A stretch of DNA of 64,000 nucleotides from Nageia nagi. Taxonomy: Eukaryota; Pinophyta. The DNA lies in assembly GCA_050084985.1 (NCBI GenBank), contig JBITNC010000001.1, positions 194,618,001-194,682,000 on the forward strand, read 5' to 3'. The position numbers and the translations under genes are program-made. The notes below the pieces were generated by a model, which did no database searches, was not told the origin of the DNA, and worked only from the letters and a program-made list of their open reading frames with translations. This document shows, piece by piece, positions 23,201-35,200 of the stretch. Each line of letters opens with the position of its first letter. Within the stretch, counting starts at the first letter, position 1.

Positions 23201-26200
23201 GAGACAAACGATACAAGTGCTCAAAATATCAAAATTGGGGCCAAATACACCATACATCCAACTCAAGCATAAATATTCCAAAATTTGAGCAAGTAAATGA
23301 GACATGAAAAATATGAGATAAATACCAATTGTCTCTAATTACAATGACGAACCAAGATAGAATCCTCAAGGAGCACCACTATGAAGTCCTTGAAGTAGGC
23401 ACAAACTATCTCTTCAAGCCTGACGTCTCAATTCTAGGGCCAAGTTGGGATTCCAAGATCCTCACTCCACCAAAGTTGGACGAATTGTATGTGTCTTCAC
23501 TTGAAACTACAAATGAAGCTCCAAGGCATTAGATGTAGATCCAAGGCTAATTTTTTGATATATAAAGGCATCAAGGCCTAGATTCACACCTTGAGGGTTT
23601 TCGTCCTCAAGATGGCACCACTTTTAGGTTTCCATCCCCAAAAGGAAAAAGAAATGACTGATCCAACCACATGCTCCAAAATGGTTGACCGAATTCAATA
23701 ATTGATAAATGATAGATGATAGATGATCCTCAAATGGTGTTCACCTCCTGTTAGAATTTGTAATGAAATATTGTGAATATCTAAACTCTTTGTAAATTCA
23801 ATTAATCACTTAAAGGATATGTAGATACCTTAAGGGATTAATTGAATTCTTTATTATGTAGACTTTGACTTTACCAAGTGGTTAGTTGGTAGGTTAAAGT
23901 TAGGTGATACATTTATTGTAACCCTAACCTTACCCTTGGGTTAAAGGGAGGTTAGGGAGGTGCTCTCAAGCTATAAATAGAGGGCCTCTCCTCTTGTAAC
24001 ATAACTAAGTTTTTGGAGTAAGATTACTCTACTAGTTGTGTAGGAGAGGAAGAGAATAGTTGTAAGAGGGGCATACTTGAGAATTGAGATACTAGTTGTG
24101 GATGTACTCCCAAGGAGGGAGGAACCACATTACACTTGTGTTATCTTGTGTGATTGTGTTATCTTGTGTATAATTGAGTTCCTAGTCTTGGTCCTTGAGG
24201 ATTTGTTTAGATCTAGTCTAAATCCTTCAATTGGTATCAGAGCTTGGTGTGGAAGCTCTTCTTCTTAGTGTGGAAGCTCTTCTTCTTGGTGTGGAAGCTC
24301 TTCTTCTTGGTGTGGAAACTCTTTTTGGTGAGGAAGCTCTTATTCCTTCAATTTTAAGGTCTTGGTAAGGTAAATTCTAAGAGAAGGTATAAATTTCCTC
24401 CTCATTTGGTTATTTTATGGATTATTACATGATGCTACTAACACATTACTTGCTATGTGTTAGTCCTTTTAAATTATGATTAACAAATTGCAATTTTTTT
24501 TACTAATCCTCTATGTTACTTGCAATTTTTAAATTGCTATAATTCTTTTAAAAAGGGTTAGTATACAAAATTTTTTACATATTATATTGGAATTAAATGT
24601 ATGTGTTGGTTCAGTTTAACACAACATTTACTTAATACCAATATATGATGAAAATTGCAATATATACTAACGTTCTTTGTGTTATTACTATTTGCCTAAA
24701 AATAGTTATATATTATTATGAAATTTCTCATATATATACTACTATTAGAGAAGTTATTGATATGTTACTAAGCAAAGGCATGAACATTTACAAAAATGAG
24801 AGGAGAATATTTTCTTTGTTCTACTACAAATTTTTAAATGAGGGCACAATAATATTTATATACATTTTTTTTATATACAAAAACAAGGGGAAAGATATTT
24901 AAAAAAAAATCAAATAAGTTTTTTTTTTTTTTAATTATCAATTTATAAATAAATTAAACCATATAACAATTTATTGTACAAAATTTGGGGGGTAAAGTGA
25001 AACGGCACGCGAATGGTGGTGGCTCCTCCCGTAGCAGCCTCCTCCCTCGGGCGCAACCTCTCCTCATCGCACGCACGAATTGTTTGACAAAATGCCTCCC
25101 CGAAATACAGCGTTTCATGGACTTCAATGAAGCGCAAGGAGTTGAATGCATTGATGCTGGTTTAACCCCACGCGAACGGCTTTCCCAATTGCAGGCTATG
25201 CCCAAAATAGATACGTTGAAACGGAAAGGGAAGGCGCATGATGCAAACTAAGTTCATGGACTGCACTGCTCATAAAATGAAAAGGCACGCGAATTGGTTG
25301 ACACCTCGCCGACCTGCACACAAAATGGAAGCGCAGAGAAGGCACATGAAATGTTTCACACAATGCATGGTGCAGACAGAGTTCCGTGGACTGCAATGAT
25401 CACAGGATATGCGTCAAACGGATACGTTAAATGGGTCCGTGAATCGTTTGCCCCGACGCAAGATGCAGAGCGAGGTTCATGGACTGCCATGATCGTAGGA
25501 TTTGCACAATGTAAACGGTCCACGGATTGTTTGCCAAGATGCACGATGCAGACACCGTTTCATGGACTCCAATGATCGTCGGATCTGCACAACATGGATA
25601 CATTGACCAGTCTGGGAGCCTTTTTAACGTGCCCCTCCTCCCTCGTCACCCTGCAGTCGCGATCCCTGGGTGGTCAACCACCGACTGGCCGCTCCACGCG
25701 CCCTCCACCGCCCTATGTGGCCTCCTCCTCCTCGCCGACTTTGGCCCCTGCCACCCCTGCCCAGCCTCTCAACCTCCACGTGGCTTACCTCGGCCACCTT
25801 CCCATTTTTTTTCAACCATAAGTTGTTGAGCCTTAATTTTTTTTACCCACTACACATTTGATTTGATTTTTTATGTCTAGGTCAAAATTAAACATTTAAG
25901 GGTTTTTCCTTAAAGTCTTTTTTTAAGTAAACAAAGCCTATATTTACTTAAAATACATATTTCAAAGACCTTTTTTTTAGGGATAACACCTTAAGTGCAA
26001 AGAAGGGGGGAACCATACTTAAACAAAATTTTTTAGCATCCCAGTTTTAGCACTTAAGTAAAAACGGGGGGAATTTTTATAATTTTTTACTTAAATCTTT
26101 ATGGATCTTGCATGCTAAGTTTATAATGCATGCCTCTTAACCTTGTTAGGAATCAAGCATGCTTAGTACTTAAAATTTTAAGTTAAATAATGCATGATGC

Positions 26201-29200
26201 ATGTTTATTACTTAATTTTAAGTCATGGAATAATACATGTTTAAGTTATGGATTAATGCTAAGTAGGACTTAGCCTTTGTAAAATTCATTATTTTTGAAC
26301 TTGAGCAAAAATATGAAAAATGTAAAAGTCCTTTAGGGGTTAGTACAAAACCCATTGGACTCTTAAGGTTTCAAGTTCGTGTGGATGGAGTATTTTCACT
26401 TTACTTTATATTTTTGCACATTTGCTTTATACTTGCAAATACGCAAAATATTGAAAGTAACCCCTAAAATGAACACATCCGCACGTATTTTTCCACAACA
26501 TGACTTGTTTGGGGAGCCATGAGGTGAGGACAGGGCAGACTGGAGCCTTTTTAGTCCGAAGACCCAAGTGGTGGTAAGTCCATCTTAATTGCCCCTAAGA
26601 CCTCTGTTGGATTGGACATAACTCTATTAGGTGGACAAGCATATGTGTAGTGATACCACATGTCCGCACGTCCATTTAAGGATTATCCTGATAAACTAGG
26701 AGGAAAATTGAAAACCTTAAAAAGATAATTAAAATGGCCGGTCCAAGATACATCGGATCCTTGGAAAATAGTTAGTACTTCTCCTTGTGAGAGTATATTA
26801 CTGACCAAGGTGAACTGGTTGAGGACTGGTAGTACCTGGGCTCCACCTTGCGGGCATCCAGGTGAAGACCTAATTCTATACAAGAAAACAACCTCAACTT
26901 TATCCTTCTACGGATCGTGGGTTATAAGTTTGCACATGTGGGACATGTTTGCTTATTAGATGTTTTATATGTATAGATGGAAAATTGTAAAAGTTTGCAT
27001 TCTTATTGCATATTTACTTTTTTTTGTAGCAATGGTTGAAACTTTCGTTCCCAAGCATATACTCGACGGTTCCAACTTTGGAATATGGGAACCTCGTATG
27101 AAAGCTGAGTTACAAGCAAGGAAGCTGTGGCAGACAGTGAATGAAGACTTGGTCGCTCCTACCGATGAGAAGGCTCTTGAAGTATACAACTCAAAGAATG
27201 AGTTAGCAACTTCAATGATTTATCATGCAGTTTCAGATGACGTCCTTCTCATGATCACTTCTTCAACATCAGCAAAGGAAGCTTGGGATAGGCTAAAGAA
27301 AATTTACCTTAGGTCAAAATTTTCAAGGAGGTTCACCATTTTACAAAAGTTGTTGCAGTATCGTCAAGGTGAAGATGAAAGTGCCTCTATCTACTTGAAC
27401 AAAATCATTGACCTCAGGACACAACTGGTTGGCTGTGGGTGCAACTGGATCAATGATGAGTTCATGGTCTTCATCATTCTTCAAAGCCTTACTACAAAGT
27501 TCAATAACTTTGTCACGGTTATGGAAACAAGGCTCGATGATGAAGAAGATGTCATCTCTCTTGATAACCTCTCTAGACTCCTTTTGAAGCATGAGGAAAC
27601 TTTGAATAAGAAAATGTTGAACCTTTCTCCAAAGGACAATAGCATTGCTTTAGGAGCAACCAAAACTCTTTTCAAAAAGAAGTTCAAACATTATAAATTC
27701 AAAGATAACAAGTCCTCATCTATCTTCAGGAAGTATGAGAAAAAAGGCAACAATCATGGCAACTTCAGGCAAAGGAATGACAAAGCTGGATCAAGCAATC
27801 CAACACCTCAGGAAAAGATTGATGGAAATTGTAACTTTTGTGGCATCTTTGGGCACAAAGAGTATGATTGTCGTAAAAAGAAATTTGCTCAAAAAGGCAA
27901 GGGAAATGCAAATGTGAGAAATTTCAATAATAGAAAGAAGAACAAGCATACTGCTACTGTTGCCTAGTACTCAATGACTCAAACTATTTCAAATGATTGG
28001 ATTGTTGATTCAGGATGCACTAATCACATGTGTTATGAAAAGGATAAGTTTGAAAACTTTCATAAGTACAAGAAGGATGCAGTTGTGATAGGTGATAATA
28101 CAGTCCTTGATGTTCAAGGAATAGGGAGTGTGAAGATTCATGAAAAGACTCTTGATAATGTCTTTTATGTGCCTAAACTAAGGATGAATCTTATCTCCGT
28201 AATTCAGATTACAAGGAAAGGATACTCATTTGAGTTTACCTCACACTCCTGGTGTGTTAAGAAAGGAATTGCCACCTTCATGAAAGGTTCAGTAAAGGAT
28301 GACCTTTATATTGTGGATCAAGTTCCTTCAAAAATGTGTCTTGCTACAAATGTTTGTTCAAAGGGTAATCTTTGGCATCAACGATTAGGGCACCTTAACC
28401 ACAAGAGTATTCAAGATATGAAAACTCAAGAACTTGTGGAAGGTTTACCTAATATTTCACTCACAATTGGTCTCTATGAAAGGTGCATTCTAGGAAAGAT
28501 GAATAGGAAAAAGTTTGAAAAAGATAAGGCAACTTGGGCTACTCGTATTCTTCAGCTTGTGCATTCAGATTTGATGGGTCCATTTTAGATTAAGTCTCTA
28601 GGGGAGCTTCTTATGTTCTGACCTTCATTGATGACTTCAGTAGGATGACATTTGGTTATCTACTTGAGCACAAGGATCAAACTTTTGACAAGTTTAAAGA
28701 CTTCAAGGCTCTTGTTGAAAATCAAACTGATTTTAAGATCAAGATGCTGAGATCTGATAATGGGGGTGAGTATAATAGCAATGAGTTTAATGACTATTGT
28801 GTTAAACATGGGATCAAGCGGCAATTCACAATCCCTTACACCCCTCAGCAAAATGGAGTTGCTGAAAGAAAGAATCGAACCATTATAGAAATGGCAAGGT
28901 GCATGTTGGGTAACCTTCCTAGTTTCTTATGGGGTGAAGTTGTTCACACTACTATTCACACCCTAAATAGGTGTCCTACTAAAGCAGTTGAAGGTAAAAC
29001 TCCGTATGAAGCATGGAAAGGAAAGAAACCTAACCTCTCACACTTTAGGGTCTTCGGTTGTGATGCATTTACCTTCATTACCTCAGAGAAAAGAAAGAAG
29101 TTGGATAAAAGATCAGAAAAATGCATCTTTGTGGGGTATGATAATCAGCATAAAGGTTATAGGCTCTACTCCTCATCCCATAACATAGTCTTTGTTTCTA

Positions 29201-32200
29201 GGGATGTCAAGTTCAATGAACTTCCTGAGGATACGACCTCTCATGCTGAGGTGTCTAATTTAGATGATTCTTCGTCTGCACCTAACTGGTTGGATGATCA
29301 TGTAGGGAAGTCACCATAAGAGCAAAATTCTCTAGCTCAGAGAATTATAAGGAGCATGACCTTGAATAACTCTTTATTTGCCAAAATTGATAATACGCAT
29401 GAGCCATCAACCTTCAAAGAAGCTTCCAAGCAAGAGTGTTGGATGGAAGTTATGAAAGTTGAGTATGAGGCGCTCATGAAAAATGAAACTTGGGATTTGG
29501 TTCCTTATCCCAATGAGAAAAATGTAATTGGAAATAAATGGATATACAAGGTCAAGTACAATTCTGATGGAAAAAATTGAAAAATACAAAGCAAGATTAG
29601 TGGCCAAAGGATTCGCTCAGAAATATGGTATTGATTATGAGGAAACCTTTGCTCCTGTGGCCAAGATGCCTACTGTCAGGATAATCCTTGCTCTTTCTGT
29701 AGCTCAAGGATGGAAAGCTTTTCAACTTGATGTCAAGAGTGCATTTCTCAATGGTGACTTGCATGTAGAAATCTACATGAATCAACCAGAAGGATTTATT
29801 CCAGACGGAAAAGAATCTCTTGTGTGCAAGCTAAAGAAGTCTTTGTATGGACTTAAGCAAGCACCTAGAGCATGGTACAAGAAAATTTCAGGATTCTTTG
29901 CAGATATTGGTTTTTTCAAGTGCTTCTCTGACTCAGATCTCTATGTACTCAATCAAGGAAAAGATGTGGTCTTAATTCTCCTTTATGTGGATGATCTTTT
30001 CATAACTGGCAATAATATTGAAATCATCCAAGAGTGCATCTCCAAACTGAAGGCAACATTTGAAATGACTGATCTAGGTCTATTGCATTACTATCTTGGG
30101 ATGCAAGTATACCAACACAAAGATTGTATTTATCTTAGTCAATCTAAGTATATATCAGACATCTTGCAAAAGTTTGGAATGGAAGAGTGTAAATATGCTG
30201 CAATACCTGTTTCTCCTGGAATCGTTGTATCACTGAGCTCAGATTCTTAGTTGGCTAATGCTACAGCTTATAGGCAATTGATTGGTAGTCTTCTGTATCT
30301 GACTATCTCTTGACCTGATATTGCCTTTGCAGTGAATCTGATGGCACGATTCATGCAAAAACCACATGTTGAACACCTCAATGCTGTTAAGCAAATCTTG
30401 AGGTATGTGGCAGGGACAAAGGATCTTGCTCTTAAGTATTTCAAAGTGCCCTCGATTGTTCTCTCTAGGTTCTTAGATTCTAATTATGGAGGAGATAGAG
30501 ATGACAGAAAATCAACCTCTGCATATGTGTTTAGCATTGGTTCAAGTGCTATCTCTTGGGCTTCCAAGAAGCAACCTACTGTCACTCTTTCTACCACCGA
30601 AGCCGAATATCGAGCCATGTCTGTTGCCGCCCAAGATGCCATTTGGCTGAGGCATCTTCTGAATGAAATTGGGTATGAGCAAAATGGCCCATCTCTTATC
30701 TCTTCAGACAATCAATCGGCTATCTCTTTGGCTAAGAATCCTGTATTCCATCAGAGAACCAAACATGTGGAAATCCAAGCCCATTTTATCAGGGAGAAGG
30801 TTCTAGATGACATCATACATTTGAAGTATTGTCCATCTACTGAAAACTCTGCTGATTTGTTCACCAAGCCCCTTCTTGAAGCTCAGTTCAACAAGCTTAG
30901 GGATTCTCTAGGGTTGGTGAAGTTGCCCTCAAGGGGAAGTGAAGTTTGAACTTTTGTTAGTGATGACAACTTCACCTCTAAGAGGCCTTTTTTGATTGTA
31001 CATTTTATACCTCCGTGGTAAGTTTGCTCTGCGTGACAAACTTGTTGTACAATTGTTGTTATAGAGTGTTGATTATTTTATACCTCCATGGTAAGTTTGC
31101 TCTATGTGACAAACTTGTTGTACAATTGTTGTTATAGAGTGTTGATTATTTTATACCTCCGTGGTAAGTTTGCTCTACGTGACAAACTTGTTGTACATTT
31201 TATACCTCTGTGGTAAGTTTGCTCTACGTGAGAAACTTGTACAATTTTTGAACATATAATTAATATACCTCCGTGGTAAGTTCGCTCTGTATGAGGAACT
31301 TGTTGTACATTCTATACCTCCATGGTGAGTTTGCTCTGCGTGAGAAACTCGTTGTACAATTTTTATGCTCTATTAAAAATCAACACATGTCTATATACAA
31401 CAGGTGACTATGAGTGATGGCTTGGCATCTCCGTGATGACTTATAGTGCACCATTGATCAGTTATTTATAAGATGGCATTATTTGATTCTCTTATTTGAA
31501 TATATGATGCATCTAACTGATTTTGTTCATGAGTTGCTTGTAGCATGCAGGATCTTCTTCAGAAATGCAGGTTACTCACCTTGTGTAAGCAAGCTCATGG
31601 AGACTCACATGTCAGCTTAAAGTTGATCGACTACTATGTACAGTGAAACCAATTGTGGTTAATGATTGTATTGTAAACCATTTTTGTCAAATGGTAATGT
31701 AGTGAGTCTCAAACTAGTTCTCAAAAAGATTCTCAAATATGTAAATGTTCTCATCTCCACTTGTATCTCTATGGAGGAGAACTCTCTCTTACTCTCTCTC
31801 TTCTCTCTTCTACGCTCTATCCCAATATTGCATTAAGGGGGAGTGTTAGAATTTGTAATGAAATATTGTGAATATCTAAACTCCTTGTAAATTCAATTAA
31901 TCACTTAAAGGATATGTAGATACCTTAAGGGATTAATTGAATTCTTTATTATGTAGACTTTGACTTTACCAAGTGGTTAGTTGGTAGGTTAAAGTTAGGT
32001 GATACATTTATTGTAACCCTAACCTTACCCTTGGGTTAAAGGGAGGTTAGAGAGGTGCTCTCAAGCTATAAATAGATGGCCTCTCCTCTTGTAACATAAC
32101 TAAGTTTTTGGAGTAAGATTACTCTACTAGTTGTGTAGGAGAGGAAGAGAATAGTTGTAAGAGGGGCATACTTGAGAATTGAGATACTAGTTGTGGATGT

Positions 32201-35200
32201 ACTCCCAAGGAGGGAGGAACCATATTACACTTGTGTTATCTTGTGTATAATTGAGTTTCCTAGTCTTGGTCCTTGAGGATTTGTTTAGATCTAGTCTAAA
32301 TCCTTCACCTCCTCCCTTTTATAGTGAGCTAGGAGAAAACATCTTTAGTTGGTTGACCCAACCCATAAAACATTAAATCACTCCTAGAAATCATAATTAC
32401 TTTACCTAGTTTGGTGTCCACCCTTGGAGAGGTAAATTAGATCCCCAAGTTAAAAAATATGGCCCACACATATTAAAATATAAGACACCTAATCTAATTA
32501 AAAATCACTCTAACACCCCTAGAAGAGGGGCGTCCACCTTGTGTGCTCAATTAATTGCATTTTTGCACCCAAGAGTGAGGCACACATCATCATAGGGCCA
32601 GAATATTATTTTAATGTGTCTTGCGGACAACAAAAATCACAAAAAATGCCAAAAATAGCTCTAAGTACTAAAAATTGACAATGAAGAGAAACGTCCCACT
32701 TCAAATAGCAAGAGATAATAAAATGCCTAAATTTTGTAATACTACATTCAAGTTGATCCAAATTCTAGAATATTGTCCTCCTCAAATAAGCTTCATCTAG
32801 TTGCCATAGTCACACTTCCACTACACCATTTGGATAGTCGATTCTTGGTATTTATCTTCAATCTTGTACCTCTTGTACTTTCACTATGTTGCCTTGTTGA
32901 GAGGTTTATGCTCTCAAACTTCAATCCTTTATCTGGTTCTTGTATGATAATTGTTTTCTTTCTTGAATACAACCTCACTAGAGATCTTCGCATAAGCTAT
33001 CTTTAAGAGTCTTTTTTCCATGGAGTAAGAAATAGCATAGTCATCATACAATAACAATATTGATTTATTGAAAATTGCATATGAAAGCATCTAGTGGAAT
33101 TCCAGTCATATCCATAAGGTCCCAAAAATAGCACATATGGTGGTTGATCATAGATAACCTAGACATGGCCATCTCTTTTAAACATAATAAAAGAAGTGCC
33201 AAAGTAATGATCTTGTGTTTTGAAGGAATAGTTCGATTGAAAGCATTTTATACTCGATAGGAAAGCAACTCCATTACATAACCTTCAAAACTACCACCTA
33301 GATCCACATAAAATAAAATCATCCCATACAAAAGAGGACCATATCTATAAGCTAAGAATGTACTAAGATCAATGGGCAATCTTCCTCTCAAATCTCCAAA
33401 TGACCCATAAGAGACATAACTAAGTAAATAATGCACACGACGATGAAAAGCCCTATGCAAAATCATATGTGGACCAACATAAACCACATGCTAAGGAGTG
33501 TAATCACAAGGATCTATAACTATATCATCTACATCAATACTCATAAGAGAAATATCCCAAATAGTATCCTCTTTGATCATAGAAGGAACATAACCAAGGT
33601 TTATACCTCAAGAGTTCTCATGAAGGAACATAACTCCATCTCCTTGATTATGTTCCTTACACATACAAAATTCCTCACCAAGGACTATATCATGAATGTT
33701 CTCAAAACTAGCATCATTGAAAGAAACAATTGTGTAGGTAACATGTATCACCAACAACAAATAAATGTAATGAAGAATCATCATTGTTCAAAGGTTTCTC
33801 AATAAGGTAAGAATAAGTAAATGAGTCCTTAGAAGCTATTACATTGTAACATTACTTGTGAATAGCCTACATGTCCTTACCAATTGAAAAGATAGCCAGC
33901 TGTGAATGTATACCAAGATCATCAACATTATGTCTGAAAAGAAAGGATGGAATTGTATAAAAATTCTTGACATTTTAATAGCTTCCAACATTCTCTTGCT
34001 CCATTTCACTAGATTCCTTTTGTAGTCTTCTTTTTGTTATTTTCCTTTTGTTCCATTTTTAAATCTCCATTATTGAGAAGTTCCTTTCCCTCATGCTCTA
34101 TATACTACTTGCTCCCATAATGAGCCAAGGCTCTTTGGCTATTTCTTCTAAGTACACACAATATCTAATCATGTGCGTATCAAAAGCAAAATTGGTATTA
34201 GCATCACATCTTGTTTGTATGGGTCCTTCAAATTTCTTCATGGATCACACATTGTTTATGAGAGAATCTTCTTTCTTCTTTTGGCATTACTGCATTGCCC
34301 TACTTCTCGAGAATCTCAAATCTCCTACTTTTCTTCTTTACCTAATATTCTTTATATCTTTCTTCATTCCACTCATTCAAATCAATATAGAATTCTTATT
34401 TACTTTAAATTATGTCATTGGTGCAATCTGGTATCACAATTAATGCAGATTTTGTTCATCTTTTTCTCTTCATACTGCTTCCTACTCAAGTACACCATTG
34501 GTTCTTTTAGTCTCTTCCAAAGTTTATAATCCTTGAATTTTTTAGAATGCTCAAGAAAGGACTTTGAGCAACGGTTTTGAGGTTACTTCTATAGATCATG
34601 TTAGTCCTAAAATCAAAACTAGAATTGAAGTCATACCTCATGTTCCTGGATTCAGCTTGGAAAACACTGGATCTTGCACTTCTTCATTACAACATTTGGT
34701 TCATCATATTGCTTGATGAGCATATTCACAAACTTCCTCCACATCAATTCATAATCCACTCTTTTCAGATTGAGTTTGAACCACTGCCATATTTTAGTTC
34801 TCAAATATTTTAAAGATAATTGACCCTTCCCATTTTTGGTACCTCGTACAGTTTAAATTTTTTCCTATTGTGCCTAACTAATCAATACCATAAAATCTTG
34901 CAATTTGAAATTTAGATGACTTTCCTCATATTGGCCAAACCAATAAAACCTCTGTAATGTCCTACTTAGACATAAACAATGGTTATTGCATTCAAAACCA
35001 AGATTAATTCAAACAACTCAGATCTGAAATGAAATTCCTAAATTAGAGCATCCAAATAACTCAGGAAATTTATTCATTGGCACCAACATACATGAAATTT
35101 AACCACAAATGCAAATAAACTAACACATGGAGCAAATAAAGCCTCTAGGGCATCAACATCCTATCTCAAATGTCAAATATGAGCTGGAAATATGATCAGG

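Larger units (their letters stand above)
23749..32307 (+). mobile_element. Ty1/copia retrotransposon copy B, complete
   Basis: 8,559 bp bounded by TG...CA LTRs and a perfect 5-bp target duplication. Parts in order: 5' LTR, PBS, 2.8-kb leader with a PPR-derived insert, gag-pol, hairpin array, polypurine tract, 3' LTR. By eye the two LTRs differ at about 4 substitutions, an 18-bp tandem duplication present only in the 5' LTR, and one T. This is a comparatively recent insertion into helicase intron 3, antisense to that gene. Gag-pol has five in-frame stops and two frameshifts, so it cannot mobilise itself. Confidence 0.96.

Noticed and set aside
24232-24243. tRNA-Met gene
   Set aside because: Only the 12-nt complement of the tRNA 3' end is present, at the position of a primer binding site; no cloverleaf follows.
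27965-27967. UAG readthrough as a gag/pol regulator (stop after the CCHC region in B)
   Set aside because: A and C have a Tyr codon here, and B carries four other stops, so this is decay rather than a conserved recoding site.
29528-29580. Programmed frameshift in the A-rich stretch at the RT start
   Set aside because: A and B are out of frame in different ways (net one base fewer and one base more), while C is in frame without it. Random indels in an A-run explain this better.
34093-34529. Two overlapping frames of over 110 codons, hydrophobic
   Set aside because: T-rich low-complexity translation without domain, start context or conservation evidence; located inside an intron on the opposite strand.
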